Below are positions 16,370 through 28,000 of a stretch of 33,395 bases of DNA, piece by piece. The DNA comes from Bacteroidaceae bacterium (GTDB taxonomy: Bacteria; Bacteroidota; Bacteroidia; Bacteroidales; Bacteroidaceae). Location of the stretch: assembly GCA_017522785.1 (NCBI GenBank), contig JAFWYF010000019.1:1-33395 (forward strand), in the 5' to 3' direction. Both the position numbers and the translations under genes were made by a program. Position 1 is the first letter of the stretch; every line of letters starts with the position of its first letter. The notes beneath the pieces were generated by a model, which was given only the letters and a program-made list of their open reading frames with translations, ran no database searches and was not told where the DNA came from.

Positions 16370-18086
16370 TACGTATGTATTTTCGCTTCTTTATTTTACG
16401 TTGGAGAATCTTTGAATTGTCGCCCAACTCTTGTGCCTTTCTCCAAAACTCAACAGCACGTTCTATCTCCCCTGCATTTGCTAATATATCACCTATATGA
16501 TTACAAAGTGTTACATCCAATTCTGTTCCGCTGTCTATTATTTTATTGGCATAGGCTTTGGCCTCGTCATAACGCTCCATGTGGAAAAGCACCCATGCAT
16601 AGGTGTCCAAGTATGTAATATTCTCGGGTTCCGATTTAATGGTGCGCAGGCTCATCTCTTCGGCTCTCTCTAGTTCCTTACCATCGAGAGCCAAATTATA
16701 GGCATAGTTGTTGAGTATTATAATATCATCACTTTTATATACCAATGCCGAATCATAGGCCTCATAGGATAGTTCATTCTTCCCAAACTCTTTATATAAT
16801 TCGGCCATAGCGGCAAAAACGTCTCCAACAATTTCGGGGGCAGTATTATCACTGCGACGATCTAGCCCCTGCTTATAGGCATCCAAAGCCTCAACTTTTT
16901 GTCCTAATTCATAACATGACAGACCTTTGTACAGATAGAAGACAAGGTTCTCGGGATGATACATTATTGCTTTGTCGCAATTGGTTACTACACTTTCGTA
17001 GTTTTGGTCTTGTATTGCAAACAGAATAAGATAGAATTGAGCACGACTGTTTTCGGGTTCAATGGAAAGCAGTTTGTTTAGTACAGGTAAAATACGCTCC
17101 TTATCATCTTTTTTCTCGTACATATAATCGACATACAAGCCTAGCACATCCTTTAGGCCATGAGATTGTCGGCTTAACTTATCAAAAAGACGATAGACAT
17201 AGCCTGTAGTGTCTGTTTGCTCCTTAAAGTAGATAAATTCAACTAATGTTTGCAGGCGCATCTCTGTATCGAATTTATTATTCGACAGCAGTTGCTCCAT
17301 GCTTAATGTATAAAGAGAATCGTTTTTCTCTATTCTATAGTATTGACAAATAGAGTATTGCGCTGTCAGATTTTCTGGTGATTGAGAGAGCACATTCTTA
17401 TATAGAACAAGAGCAGAATCTTTTTCTCCAAAGCGGAGATAAGTATCTCCCATGGTTACATATAAGTCCATATTATCCGGAGAATCGTTTAGCATTGAAC
17501 GCAATTCTGTAAGGGAGCGCTCCTTATCTTGCATCATTAAATAGAGACGATAGCGTTGCATGCTAAGCATCTCATTCTTACCCTCTATGCGCTCCAACTC
17601 ATTTAGAGCACTTACAGCCTTCTCTAAATTGTTGTTCTCCTCGTACAGAGTGGCTAGATATAGATATAATTCACCATTTGAGGTATCATCTTTTACCAGC
17701 TCTTCGTAAACCTCTATGGCTCTTTCTATATTATTATCGTCCAAATAGTAGTTTGCCAACACTTGACGGTACCACACATTGTCAGGTTCTTTTCTTACCA
17801 CTTTTTCCATTGTGGCAATAGCCTTTTCTTTATCTCTAAGAGTGTGGTATAGTGGCGCTAGTTCGAACAACACAGACGCATTGTCGGGTTGTAAATCAAT
17901 ACAATGAAGAAAAAGATCGACAGCCGACGAAAGTTCGTTTAACTCCCTTAATGAGAGAGCCTGCATATAATAGTACTCAAATGCACGTACACGAGCAATA
18001 GAGTCTTCGCGATGTGCATCCTGTGCCATCGCTGGAGAGAAGATCGCCAATAGCGAAAATATAACCAATATATATGTTCTTCTCAT
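16350..18086 (-). CDS. Exported tetratricopeptide-repeat protein
   Basis: A 578-residue protein with a signal peptide (residues 1-22, ends PAMAQ) and a body made almost entirely of TPR helix pairs. Repeats are visible from about residue 35 (ALSLRELNELSSAVDLFLHC) through 'YYLDDNNIERAIEVYEELVK', 'TLYEENNNLEKAVSALNELE' and 'YLYKGLSCYELGQKVEALDA' to the end, with the characteristic Ala, Gly/Leu and Pro positions. TPR arrays are protein-binding scaffolds; no enzyme domain is present. It probably works in the periplasm or at the outer membrane together with the DUF4292 lipoprotein encoded next to it. The start lies 12 bases after the dut stop. The partner is unknown. Confidence 0.88.
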   Translation of the reverse strand: MRRTYILVIFSLLAIFSPAMAQDAHREDSIARVRAFEYYYMQALSLRELNELSSAVDLFLHCIDLQPDNASVLFELAPLYHTLRDKEKAIATMEKVVRKEPDNVWYRQVLANYYLDDNNIERAIEVYEELVKDDTSNGELYLYLATLYEENNNLEKAVSALNELERIEGKNEMLSMQRYRLYLMMQDKERSLTELRSMLNDSPDNMDLYVTMGDTYLRFGEKDSALVLYKNVLSQSPENLTAQYSICQYYRIEKNDSLYTLSMEQLLSNNKFDTEMRLQTLVEFIYFKEQTDTTGYVYRLFDKLSRQSHGLKDVLGLYVDYMYEKKDDKERILPVLNKLLSIEPENSRAQFYLILFAIQDQNYESVVTNCDKAIMYHPENLVFYLYKGLSCYELGQKVEALDAYKQGLDRRSDNTAPEIVGDVFAAMAELYKEFGKNELSYEAYDSALVYKSDDIIILNNYAYNLALDGKELERAEEMSLRTIKSEPENITYLDTYAWVLFHMERYDEAKAYANKIIDSGTELDVTLCNHIGDILANAGEIERAVEFWRKAQELGDNSKILQRKIKKRKYIRNEKRNR

Positions 18087-18098
18087 TTCAACCCATCA

Positions 18099-18530
18099 TT
18101 ATACTCCTGTATGACCAAAGCCACCGGCTCCACGCTCGGTTTCGTCCAGCGACTCAACAGGGTTCCAATCTATTTTCTCGTAACGTGCAATAACCATTTG
18201 AGCTATGCGCTCGCCATCGGTAATAGTAAACGGTTCATTAGAGAGATTTACAAGTATCACACACACCTCGCCACGATAATCAGCGTCGATGGTGCCGAGA
18301 GAGTTCAACACAGTTATTCCTTTCTTTATTGCCAATCCACTGCGGGGACGCACCTGCGCTTCGTAGCCGTCGGGAAGTGCAATAAAAAGACCGGTAGGAA
18401 CAAGTACTCGTTGCATTGGTTGCAGCACTATCGGTTCTTCGATATTTGCTCTCAAATCCATTCCTGCCGACATGTCTGTTGCATACGATGGTAACTGATG
18501 TTTCGACTTATTTACAATATTAATATTCAT
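18099..18530 (-). CDS. dut: Deoxyuridine 5'-triphosphate nucleotidohydrolase
   Basis: dUTPase splits dUTP to dUMP and pyrophosphate, keeping uracil out of DNA and feeding dTMP synthesis. The 143-residue trimeric-type enzyme shows all five motifs: I SAGMDLRA (21-28), II RPRSGLA (61-67), [14 protein letters not shown] (78-88, catalytic Asp82), [11 protein letters not shown] (106-114) and [12 protein letters not shown] (132-142), the P-loop-like tail that closes over the phosphates. His140 replaces the commoner Ser of the tail, a mild variant. It opens the run dut-TPR-DUF4292-EamA-EnvC. I found no consensus promoter in the short gap before it, so read-through from the glsAB operon may contribute. 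Confidence 0.96.
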   Translation of the reverse strand: MNINIVNKSKHQLPSYATDMSAGMDLRANIEEPIVLQPMQRVLVPTGLFIALPDGYEAQVRPRSGLAIKKGITVLNSLGTIDADYRGEVCVILVNLSNEPFTITDGERIAQMVIARYEKIDWNPVESLDETERGAGGFGHTGV

Positions 18531-18564
18531 GACTTCTTTATATTTATTATGTTACTAAATGAAA

Positions 18565-18596
18565 AACTCCGAAAGCATTTATTTGTTTTCGGAGTT
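18565..18596 (-). terminator. Intrinsic terminator behind glsB
   Basis: A 10-base-pair stem (AACTCCGAAA with TTTCGGAGTT) and a 12-base loop, followed on the minus strand by TTTTTC counted with the last stem bases. It begins six bases after the glsB stop and stands between the glsAB and dut transcription units. The short stem suggests it may be leaky. Confidence 0.75.
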
Positions 18597-18601
18597 CCTG
18601 T

Positions 18602-19609
18602 TTATTCTTGCTCTTCCTCCTGTTTACAGGGATAGAATACCTTGTTTGCCCCTGATGTCAATTTTATTGCCCAAGGATTTTCGCGTGCAAAGGATTCTAT
18701 ATATCGCACATATTTGTCTTCGATAATTTCGTTTACTGCAATGAATATTCCTGTTTCCTCTACATTACCAAACTCTTCATTAACGGCTGTTCCAAAGATT
18801 CTCATTGTAGGCGACAGCCCCATATAGGCATTTAGCATTGGAGGTATTCCCAAACCTAGTTTGCGTGCCTCGGTTTTAAGTATTCTGTAGTCTCCTTTGA
18901 AATTATCTTCGGTAAATATTTTTTCGAGGTCGGCCTCATCATCAACAAGTTGCAGAGGGGTTATTGGTTCTATGAGATTGTCGGGGTCGGCAAAATACTT
19001 CTTTAAGAAAAAGAGTATCCTATCGCGAGCATGCTGATTGTAGCTAGGATACATTGTTACTTTACCTAACAAGTATTTAACATTTGGGAGTATCACTGTA
19101 AGAGCGCCAAGACCATCCCAAAGATTATCGAGAGCATATAGGCTCTTTGAGCCCATACGGGTCGATTGATATTCCAGCGACACAAAAGCACGACCAAGCT
19201 CAACTGTTTCTTTCAAATACTCTTTTATAAAACGCTCCGAGAAACGGAACATATTATGTGCCGTTGCGAGTATCGGATTGCCCTCATCGTCAAAACGTAC
19301 ATCATTTCCATGAATGAATCGATAACCACCTATTATATCTTCCGCATCGGGATTCCAAACCACTATTTGACGATAGGGGTTTTCCATTGTATCGAATTCG
19401 TCTATATCGATGGATTTTCCTGTACCACCACCTGCTGCACGAAAGGCAATTTCACGCAAACGACCAATCTCACGCATCACGTTTGGAGAGTCGGCCGCTG
19501 TAACAACATAAATCTCATTGTTGCTTCTATTGGTAAAACGCAATCGTCTCTCTTCGGTTAATTCTGCTTTTAGTAACTCCTTTGATACCGGAGCAATAAT
19601 TTCTTCCAT
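18602..19609 (-). CDS. glsB: GlsB-like N-acyltransferase (GNAT fold), glycine lipid synthesis
   Basis: A soluble 335-residue acyltransferase of the OlsB/GNAT type. The core at about 60-205 includes 'GRLREIAFRAAGGGTGKSID' near 48-67, 'DIIGGYRFIHG' near 91-101 and 'VELGRAFVSLEYQ' near 137-149, the strand and loop pattern of acyl-ACP-dependent N-acyltransferases that make ornithine or glycine lipids. In Bacteroides the GlsB protein N-acylates glycine with a 3-hydroxy fatty acid. The pairing with a PlsC-type acyltransferase directly upstream supports the same two-step pathway here. The C-terminal 120 residues form an extra domain. It follows glsA after 16 bases. The choice of glycine over ornithine as head group is inferred from lineage. 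Confidence 0.75.
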   Translation of the reverse strand: MEEIIAPVSKELLKAELTEERRLRFTNRSNNEIYVVTAADSPNVMREIGRLREIAFRAAGGGTGKSIDIDEFDTMENPYRQIVVWNPDAEDIIGGYRFIHGNDVRFDDEGNPILATAHNMFRFSERFIKEYLKETVELGRAFVSLEYQSTRMGSKSLYALDNLWDGLGALTVILPNVKYLLGKVTMYPSYNQHARDRILFFLKKYFADPDNLIEPITPLQLVDDEADLEKIFTEDNFKGDYRILKTEARKLGLGIPPMLNAYMGLSPTMRIFGTAVNEEFGNVEETGIFIAVNEIIEDKYVRYIESFARENPWAIKLTSGANKVFYPCKQEEEQE

Positions 19610-19625
19610 AATAATATACTCTATT

Positions 19626-20447
19626 TTACGGTTGAGGCAAAGAATAGACTATATCTTGAACATACTTAGCCCATTCTGTTGGCTTCTTCGATTTATCAAA
19701 TGTTTGCCAAGGAATTGGTTTGCCAATTGTTACCGTAAATTTCTTATTTCTGTTTTTAAACATCTCATCACTTAGATATAGCATAGCTATATTAAATTTA
19801 AGATGCAATGTTTCTTGTAGATTAGCCAAACGATAGAAAAAGTTGGAATTTGCTCCTTCGAAATGAATAGGTACTATATCGCGTTGGCTTTGTACACTTT
19901 TTACTATAAATGTTTTTTCCCATTCCAAGTCTCTTATAACACCCTTTTTCTTGCGAGAGCATAGACCGGCCGGGAACATCACCATGTGATTGTCCGAGTT
20001 AAAAGCATCTGTTACCTGTTGTGGTAAGTTACGCGATTGCTTGCCGGTTTTATTTATAGGAATAAAGAGCGATGCTATATTGGGAATGTTCATTAACAAA
20101 TCGTTCACAAGAAATTTAATCTTACAATTGTAATGACGACCAAGAATGAGGCCTAGGCCCAAACCGTCCTGAGCTCCCAAAGGATGGTTGCTTACGAATG
20201 TGCAACGACCATTTTGTGGAAGATTTTCAATTCCTTTTATTTCGAACGAGTTGTTGAAATAATCCATGAATGCTTGAATGAACTCGAGATCTTTCTTCTC
20301 GTAATTCAAAGAGAGGAAATGATTAACCTCGTCTTGATGAACTATTTTCTTAAGGTAAGAGACTAAAAAGCCCGGCACATAGCGTGCTTTCTTTCCAGCT
20401 TTTGCTGCTAATATAGCATCTATATCAATTTTTATGGCTTCACTCAT
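19626..20447 (-). CDS. glsA: GlsA-like O-acyltransferase (PlsC family), glycine lipid synthesis
   Basis: The 273-residue protein belongs to the lysophospholipid acyltransferase superfamily. The catalytic block is SNHPLGAQDG with His88 and Asp94, in the H-x5-D spacing seen in the hemolysin-like branch. The second block is MFPAGLCSRK near residues 156-165, corresponding to the phosphate-binding FPEGTRS motif, and the third is DIVPIHFEG near 192-200. It would esterify the 3-hydroxyl of the N-acyl glycine made by GlsB. It has its own near-consensus promoter and is the first gene of the two-gene unit. It is probably attached to the inner membrane from the cytoplasmic side. The substrate is assigned by neighbour and lineage. 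Confidence 0.75.
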   Translation of the reverse strand: MSEAIKIDIDAILAAKAGKKARYVPGFLVSYLKKIVHQDEVNHFLSLNYEKKDLEFIQAFMDYFNNSFEIKGIENLPQNGRCTFVSNHPLGAQDGLGLGLILGRHYNCKIKFLVNDLLMNIPNIASLFIPINKTGKQSRNLPQQVTDAFNSDNHMVMFPAGLCSRKKKGVIRDLEWEKTFIVKSVQSQRDIVPIHFEGANSNFFYRLANLQETLHLKFNIAMLYLSDEMFKNRNKKFTVTIGKPIPWQTFDKSKKPTEWAKYVQDIVYSLPQP

Positions 20448-20541
20448 AAACCCTTTAATAATTCTTGGGATGGAACTTATTTTTAGAATACAAGCTATTA
20501 GTTAGCATATAATAATGCCAAACTTCGGCAATATATCTATG

Positions 20542-20573
20542 CAAAGATACTCTCTATTTTTTATAAAAACAAA
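20542..20573 (-). promoter_or_regulatory. Bacteroidales-type promoter of glsA-glsB
   Basis: On the minus strand TTTG (20573-20570), 20 bases of spacer, then TATCTTTG (20549-20542) give both elements of the Bacteroidales primary promoter at the expected spacing. The glsA ATG follows about 95 bases downstream, leaving a fairly long leader that contains a short inverted repeat (GCCAAACTTCGGC, near 20517-20529). Confidence 0.75.
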
Positions 20574-20593
20574 ATTATTACAATGAAATGAAA

Positions 20594-20629
20594 ACAGAGC
20601 GTGCATGGTTTAAACCATGCACGCTCTGT
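20594..20629 (-). terminator. Terminator of the rpoBC cluster: perfect 36-base palindrome
   Basis: The left arm ACAGAGCGTGCATGGTTT is followed with no spacer by its exact reverse complement AAACCATGCACGCTCTGT, giving an RNA hairpin of about 16 pairs with a four-base loop. On the minus strand it is followed by TGTTTTC. It begins 20 bases after the rpoC stop and is the obvious end of the whole cluster. Confidence 0.88.
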
Positions 20630-20648
20630 ATATATTCAACATCTTCTC

Positions 20649-23600
20649 TTATTCCTCTACATCGGAAAAATCGAGAACAGTCTTTTTGTTTGCTTGAATA
20701 CGCTCGTAATCCTCTTTTGAGCCGACAATTATACGGTTGAAATCGCGCTGTCCTGTTCCTGCGGGGATAAGGTGTCCGCAAATCACGTTCTCCTTCATAC
20801 CCAATAGGTAATCGCTCTTCATGTTTATTGCAGCCTCGTTCAAGACCTTTGTTGTCTCTTGGAATGACGCAGCCGACATGAAGCTAGATGTTTGTAGTGC
20901 CGCACGTGTAATACCTTGCAGAATTTGTGTAGATGTTGCAGGTACCGCATCGCGTGAAACAACCGGTTTGAGGTCGCGACGTTTCAATGCACTATTCTCA
21001 TCGCGGAGTTTTCTTGCAGTTACTATCTGACCGGGTTTCATATTCTCAGAATCTCCGGCATCTACAACTACTTTCTTACCCCAGATACGATCGTTCTCCT
21101 CTTGGAAGTCGAGTTTATCAACAACCTGTAGCTCGAGGAAGCGTGTATCACCCGGCTCATTTATCTGAACCTTGCGCATCATTTGACGTACAATAATCTC
21201 AAAGTGCTTGTCGTTAATCTTCACACCCTGTGAACGATATACATCTTGCGCCTCGTTTACGATATATTCCTGAACAGCGGTAGGTCCTTTAATTGCAAGG
21301 ATATCCGAAGGAGTAATCGCACCATCCGAAAGCGGAGTTCCGGCACGAACATAGTCGCCATCCTGCACAAGTATCTGCTTAGATAGAGCAACAAGATATT
21401 TCTTAACGTCGCCAACCTTTGAGGTAACTACAATCTCACGATTACCACGTTTTACCTTGCCCATAGATACCTCACCATCGATTTCAGAAACAACAGCAGG
21501 GTTAGACGGGTTACGTGCTTCGAACAACTCGGTTACACGAGGTAGACCTCCGGTGATATCACCAGCATTACCAAAGACACGAGGAATCTTAACCAATACA
21601 TCTCCGGCTTTTAGCATCTGCTTGTTCTCGATAACAACGTGTCCACCTACGGGGAGGTTGTAGTTGTGAAGTGAATTTCCGTTCTCATCATTAATGTGAA
21701 CAGTAGGTATCTTTGTCTTGTCTTTAGACTCGATTATCACAATCTCGTGCAAGCCTGTACTCTCGTCAGTTTCTACTTTATAGGTAACGTTCTCTATTAC
21801 AGACTCAAATTCAACAGTACCGGCAACCTCGGTTACGATAACGGCGTTGAAGGGGTCCCAAGAAGCAACAACCTTGCCCGGCTCAACTAAGTCGTCCTCA
21901 GCTGCATATAATTTAGAACCGTAAGGTATATTATGTGAAGAGAGAACAATTCCGGTGTTTACATCAACGAAACGAACCTCGCTCAAACGGCTTACAACAA
22001 TCTTAACCGGTGAACCATCGATGTCGATACTGTCTACAGTACGCAACTCCTCGAATTTCAAACGTGAAGTATGTTTTGCCTTAATGCTTGCATCCGAAGC
22101 GATATTGGCTGCGGTACCTCCGGCGTGGAAGGTACGAAGTGTAAGCTGTGTACCGGGCTCACCAATTGACTGAGCCGCAATGACACCAACTGCCTCACCT
22201 TTCTCAACCATACGGCTTGTTGCAAGGTTACGTCCGTAACATTTAGCACAAACACCATGTTTAGACTCACATGTGAGCACTGAACGAATCTCGACGCTCT
22301 CAATTGGCGATTTCTCAATCTCCTCTGCTACAGCCTCGGTGATAAGTTCTCCGGCCCCAACGATGAGTTCTCCTGTCGTAGGATGTATTACATCGTGTAC
22401 AGATACGCGACCTAGGATACGCTCACTGAGTTTAGCAACGACATCGTCTCCGTTTTTGAGCGCTGTACATACCAAACCACGCAATGTACCACAATCCTCT
22501 TCGTTAATTATCACATCGTGTGAAACGTCCACAAGACGACGGGTCAAATAACCGGCATCGGCAGTCTTAAGAGCAGTATCGGCAAGACCCTTACGAGCAC
22601 CGTGAGATGAGATAAAGTACTCGAGCACCGAAAGACCCTCTTTAAAGTTAGAAAGAATTGGGTTCTCGATAATCTGTGCACCTTCTGCACCTGCTTTTTG
22701 AGGTTTAGCCATAAGACCACGCATACCCGACAACTGACGAATCTGGTCTTTAGAACCACGGGCACCGGAATCGAGCATCATATATACAGAGTTGAAACCT
22801 TGGTCATCGGCAGAGATGGTTTTCATAAGTACGTTTGCCAAATCGGCATTAACGTGTGTCCATTCATCGACAACCTTGTTATAACGCTCCTTGTCTGTGA
22901 TAAGACCAAGGTTATATTCGGCTAAGATTTCCTCTACCTTTTCGTTACCCTTGCGTACCAACTCCTCTTTTTCCTTAGGTATAATAACATCGTCGAGGTT
23001 AAATGACAAACCACCTCTAAATGCCATATAGTAACCAAGGTTCTTAATTCCGTCGAGGAATTCAGCAGAGCGAGCAACACCAACACGTTTGATAACTTCG
23101 CTGATGATATCGCGCAAAGATTTCTTTGATATAATGGTATTTATGTAACCCATTTCGCGGGGTACAATCTGGTTCACTATAACACGTCCTACGGATGTCT
23201 CACGAAGAACCTGAACATAATTTCCATTCTCGTCGAGGTCCTCAACCATTACCTTAACCGGAGCATGAATATCTACACGCTCTTGGTTATAAGCGATAAG
23301 AGCCTCCTCGGGACCATAGAATGTCATACCCGAACCTTTGGCGCCTTCACGCAATTTAGTAATGTAGTAAAGACCAAGAACCATATCCTGCGAAGGTACT
23401 GTGATAGGAGCACCATTCGAGGGGTTAAGGATATTATGAGACTGAAGCATCAACATTTGTGCCTCCAAAATAGCCTCGTTGCTCAAAGGCAAGTGAACAG
23501 CCATCTGGTCTCCGTCGAAGTCGGCGTTGAACGCAGTACATGCAAGCGGATGAAGTTGAATTGCTTTACCCTCAATCATCTTAGGCTGGAACGCCTGAAT

Positions 23601-24995
23601 ACCCAAACGGTGAAGTGTCGGCGCACGGTTCAAGAGAACGGGATGTCCCTTCATTACATGCTCCAAAATATCCCAAATGATAGGCTCGCGACGATCGACA
23701 ATTTTCTTTGCAGATTTAACTGTCTTTACAATGCCACGCTCTATAAGCTTACGTATAATAAATGGTTTATAAAGTTCGGCAGCCATGAGTTTTGGAATAC
23801 CGCACTCACCCATCTTAAGTTCAGGACCTACGACAATAACCGAACGTGCTGAGTAATCGACACGCTTACCGAGCAAGTTCTGACGGAAACGTCCTTGCTT
23901 ACCTTTCAAACTATCTGAAAGTGATTTCAAAGGACGGTTTGCATCGGATTTCAATGCACTTGCCTTGCGTGAGTTGTCGAATAGTGAATCGACAGCCTCC
24001 TGCAACATACGTTTCTCGTTACGAAGAATAACTTCGGGAGCTTTAATCTCGATGAGTTTCTTCAAACGGTTGTTACGTATAATTACACGACGATAGAGGT
24101 CGTTGAGGTCGGATGTAGCAAAACGGCCACCATCCAACGGCACAAGAGGACGCAATTCGGGTGGGATAACGGGAATAACAGTCATAATCATCCACTCGGG
24201 ACGGTTATTGCCATTAGATGCCGCCATAGAAGAACGGAAAGACTCTACAACCTGAAGACGTTTCAAAGCCTCGTTCTTGCGTTGTTGCGACATATCGGTG
24301 TTTGCTCTGTTACGAAGTTCGTAAGAGAGTGAATCGAGGTCGAGACGAGCCAATAGATCGTAAACAGCCTCGGCACCCATCTTCGCGATAAACTTGTTGG
24401 GGTCGTTGTCATCCAACATCTGGTTGCCCTGAGGCAAGTTCTCCAAAATTGTGAGATACTCCTCTTCGGTCAATAATTGGTTCTTATCAACTCCGTCAAG
24501 TATATTCTCTTTACCGGGTATATCAAGACGCTCTGCATCCTCTTTGCGAGCCATCACACCCGGTTGAATTACAATATATTTCTCATAATAGATTACTGCA
24601 TCGAGTAACTTTGTGGGAAGTCCGAGCAAATAACCAATTTTGTTGGGTAATGAACGGAAGTACCAAATATGAGCAACAGGCACAACAAGCTGTATGTGTC
24701 CCATACGCTCACGACGTACCTTTTTCTCGGTAACCATTACACCACAACGGTCGCAGACAATACCTTTGTAACGAATACGTTTATATTTTCCACAATGGCA
24801 CTCATAGTCCTTTACAGGGCCGAAGATACGCTCGCAGAACAATCCGTCACGCTCGGGCTTGTATGTACGGTAGTTGATTGTCTCGGGTTTCAAGACCTCT
24901 CCGCAAGAGTTACCCAAAATTTCTTGCGGTGATGCAAGACCAATGGTAATCTTAGAGAAATTATTTTTTGTCTTTGTTTCTTTTCTGAAAGCCAT
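20649..24995 (-). CDS. rpoC: DNA-directed RNA polymerase subunit beta'
   Basis: The largest RNA polymerase subunit, 1448 residues, carrying most of the active site. The N-terminal zinc ribbon has Cys66, Cys68, Cys81 and Cys84; the catalytic Mg motif NADFDGD is at 490-496; the rudder and lid region follows the clamp, and '[14 protein letters not shown]' precedes the active centre. The trigger loop and bridge helix region includes '[10 protein letters not shown]' and '[18 protein letters not shown]'. A second zinc site has Cys residues around '[11 protein letters not shown]'. It follows rpoB by 31 bases. No truncation or insertion is apparent. Confidence 0.99.
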   Translation of the reverse strand: MAFRKETKTKNNFSKITIGLASPQEILGNSCGEVLKPETINYRTYKPERDGLFCERIFGPVKDYECHCGKYKRIRYKGIVCDRCGVMVTEKKVRRERMGHIQLVVPVAHIWYFRSLPNKIGYLLGLPTKLLDAVIYYEKYIVIQPGVMARKEDAERLDIPGKENILDGVDKNQLLTEEEYLTILENLPQGNQMLDDNDPNKFIAKMGAEAVYDLLARLDLDSLSYELRNRANTDMSQQRKNEALKRLQVVESFRSSMAASNGNNRPEWMIMTVIPVIPPELRPLVPLDGGRFATSDLNDLYRRVIIRNNRLKKLIEIKAPEVILRNEKRMLQEAVDSLFDNSRKASALKSDANRPLKSLSDSLKGKQGRFRQNLLGKRVDYSARSVIVVGPELKMGECGIPKLMAAELYKPFIIRKLIERGIVKTVKSAKKIVDRREPIIWDILEHVMKGHPVLLNRAPTLHRLGIQAFQPKMIEGKAIQLHPLACTAFNADFDGDQMAVHLPLSNEAILEAQMLMLQSHNILNPSNGAPITVPSQDMVLGLYYITKLREGAKGSGMTFYGPEEALIAYNQERVDIHAPVKVMVEDLDENGNYVQVLRETSVGRVIVNQIVPREMGYINTIISKKSLRDIISEVIKRVGVARSAEFLDGIKNLGYYMAFRGGLSFNLDDVIIPKEKEELVRKGNEKVEEILAEYNLGLITDKERYNKVVDEWTHVNADLANVLMKTISADDQGFNSVYMMLDSGARGSKDQIRQLSGMRGLMAKPQKAGAEGAQIIENPILSNFKEGLSVLEYFISSHGARKGLADTALKTADAGYLTRRLVDVSHDVIINEEDCGTLRGLVCTALKNGDDVVAKLSERILGRVSVHDVIHPTTGELIVGAGELITEAVAEEIEKSPIESVEIRSVLTCESKHGVCAKCYGRNLATSRMVEKGEAVGVIAAQSIGEPGTQLTLRTFHAGGTAANIASDASIKAKHTSRLKFEELRTVDSIDIDGSPVKIVVSRLSEVRFVDVNTGIVLSSHNIPYGSKLYAAEDDLVEPGKVVASWDPFNAVIVTEVAGTVEFESVIENVTYKVETDESTGLHEIVIIESKDKTKIPTVHINDENGNSLHNYNLPVGGHVVIENKQMLKAGDVLVKIPRVFGNAGDITGGLPRVTELFEARNPSNPAVVSEIDGEVSMGKVKRGNREIVVTSKVGDVKKYLVALSKQILVQDGDYVRAGTPLSDGAITPSDILAIKGPTAVQEYIVNEAQDVYRSQGVKINDKHFEIIVRQMMRKVQINEPGDTRFLELQVVDKLDFQEENDRIWGKKVVVDAGDSENMKPGQIVTARKLRDENSALKRRDLKPVVSRDAVPATSTQILQGITRAALQTSSFMSAASFQETTKVLNEAAINMKSDYLLGMKENVICGHLIPAGTGQRDFNRIIVGSKEDYERIQANKKTVLDFSDVEE

Positions 24996-25026
24996 AATTC
25001 TATATTGACAAACGTGAACGAATTAA

Positions 25027-28000
25027 TTAATCAAATGAAATGCTAAGTCCTAAGCCACGCAACTCATGCAACAATACATTGAGAGATTCAGGCAAACTGG
25101 GAGTAGGCATAGAATCACCTTTAACGATAGCCTCGTAGGCTTTTGAACGGCCTGCGACATCGTCGGATTTGATTGTCAAAATCTCTTGCAAGATGTGTGC
25201 TGCACCGAATGCCTCGAGTGCCCAAACCTCCATCTCTCCGAAACGCTGACCTCCGAACTGTGCCTTACCTCCAAGAGGTTGCTGTGTGATAAGTGAGTAA
25301 GGACCGATTGAACGTGCGTGCATCTTATCCTCAACCATGTGGCCAAGTTTAAGCATGTAACTTACACCCACTGTTGCAGGTTGGTCAAACTGCTCACCTG
25401 TTCCACCATCGTATAGATATGTCTTACCGAAACGTGGCAAACCGGCTTTGTCTGTCCAAGTACACAAGTCGTCCAAAGTTGCACCATCAAAGATTGGAGT
25501 TGCAAACTTAACACCAAGCTCTTTACCTGCACGACCAAGAACGGTCTCAAATATCTGACCGATATTCATACGTGAGGGCACACCCAAAGGGTTCAAGATA
25601 ATATCAACAGGTGTTCCATCAGCCAAGAAAGGCATATCCTCCTGACGTACGACACGAGAAACAATACCCTTGTTACCGTGGCGTCCGGCCATCTTATCAC
25701 CCACACCAATCTTACGTTTCTTAGCGATATAAACCTTAGCCATCTTCATTGTACCAGAAGGCAACTCATCGCCAATGGTAAGAGCAAACTTCTCACGTTT
25801 AACCTCTGCATCCAACTCTTTATATTTGTGCAAGAAGTTGATTACGAGAGTACGGATAAGTTCGTTTGTATGTGCATCAGCAGTCCACTTGCTCAATTGT
25901 ACAGATGTGAAGTCCATTGCATCCAAATCGGCCTTAGAGAATTTAGCTCCCTTAGCAATGATTTCGGTACCCATGAAGTCTTTAACACCTTGTGATACAC
26001 GACCTCCTATAAGTTTGATAAGTTTAGAAACAAGAATGTTCTTCAACTCATCCACTTTCTGCATGAACTCATCATCAATCTTAGGCAATTTAGCCTTATC
26101 GGCCATCTTTGCCGAACGTGTTTTCTCGGCACGCTGGAAGAGACGACGACCAATAACAACACCTTTCAACGAAGGAGATGCTTTGAGTGAAGCGTCTTTT
26201 ACATCACCGGCCTTATCTCCAAAGATTGCACGAAGCAATTTCTCCTCGGGTGTTGGGTCAGACTCTCCCTTAGGAGTAATCTTACCAATGATTATATCAC
26301 CGGGTTTAACGCATGCACCAACACGAATAATACCGTTCTTGTCAAGGTCTTTAGTTGCATCTTCGCTAACATTGGGAATGTCATAGGTAAACTCTTCGAG
26401 TCCACGTTTTGTTTCACGTACCTCGAGTGAAAGCTCATCGACATGAACAGATGTCAAAACATCCTCACGGACAACTTTCTCGTTAAGCACAATAGCATCC
26501 TCATAGTTGTAACCCTTCCAAGGCATGTATGCAACCAATAGGTTCTTACCAAGTGCCAACTCACCACCCTGAGTAGAATATCCCTCTGTCAGGATATCAC
26601 CGGCCTTAACACGCTGACCTTTATCGCAAATAGGACGAAGGTCGATAGTCATATTCTGGTTTGTACGACGGAACTTAGGTATGATATACTCCTTAGAAGC
26701 GGGTTCGAAGCTTACGAACTCTTCTTCTTCTGTGCGGTCGTACTTAATTACTATTCTAGAAGCATCCACGAACTCTATTACACCATCGCCTTCTGCGACA
26801 ATCTGAGTACGAGAATCCTCTACAAGTTGTTTTTCAATACCGGTACCTACAATAGGAGCCTCGGTGGTCAAAAGAGGAACTGCCTGACGCATCATGTTCG
26901 ATCCCATCAATGCACGGTTAGCATCGTCGTGCTCAAGGAATGGAATGAGCGATGCCGCGATTGAGGCAATCTGTTGGGGAGATACGTCCATAAGCTGTAC
27001 CTCGCCGGGAACGACAACCGGATAATCGGCATCCTGACGCGATTTAACCTTCTTACGAATGAAGTTACCATTTTCGTCAAGAGGTGCATTACCCTGAGCA
27101 ATTATCTTGCCCTCTTCCTCTTCTGCTGTATAATAAACAACATTATTATTATTTATATCGACTTTTGAATCGGCTACCTGACGATAGGGAGTTACGATAA
27201 AGCCGAGCTCATTTATCTTTGCATATATACACAATGAGGAGATAAGACCAATGTTAGGTCCTTCAGGTGTCTCAATAGGACAGAGACGACCATAGTGTGT
27301 ATAGTGTACGTCACGAACCTCGAAACCGGCACGATCACGTGAAAGTCCACCGGGACCAAGAGCCGAAAGACGGCGCTTGTGAGTAATCTCGGCCAAGGGG
27401 TTCGTCTGATCCATAAACTGAGACAATGCGTTAGTACCAAAGAAGGTATTAATTACAGCTGAAACAGTTTTGGCATTGATTAGGTCTGTAGGAGTAAACA
27501 CCTCATTGTCGCGAACATTCATTCTTTCGCGGATAGTACGTGCCATACGAGCCAAACCTACTGCGAATTGGTTTGACAACTGCTCGCCTACAGTACGTAC
27601 ACGACGGTTACTCAAGTGGTCGATATCATCGACAACAGCCTTAGAGTTTACCAGACCGATAAGATATTTGATAATCTCAATTATATCCTCTTTTGTCAAT
27701 ACTCTAACAGACATGTCGGTTGTGAGACCGAGTTTTCGGTTAATGCGGTAACGACCAACATCACCTAAATCGTAACGTTTCTCCGAGAAGAAAAGGTTGT
27801 TGATAACCTCACGAGCACTTGCATCATCAGCAGGCTCAGCGTTACGCAATTGACGGAAGATGTAATTAACAGCCTCTTTTTCGGAGTTGCTGGCATCTTT
27901 GTCAAGAGTATTGAATATAAGTGTGTAATCCAAAGCGTCCGGGTCGCTGCTCTCTTTGTGGAGTAGAATGCTCTCAACACCACTATCCAAGATGCGCTCT

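Noticed and set aside
23265-23852. 195-codon open frame antisense to rpoC
   Set aside because: The rpoC reading is certain over this stretch and the antisense product has no recognisable motif.
27470-27510. Rifampicin-resistance substitutions in rpoB
   Set aside because: The pocket residues equal to E. coli Asp516, His526 and Ser531 are all wild type.
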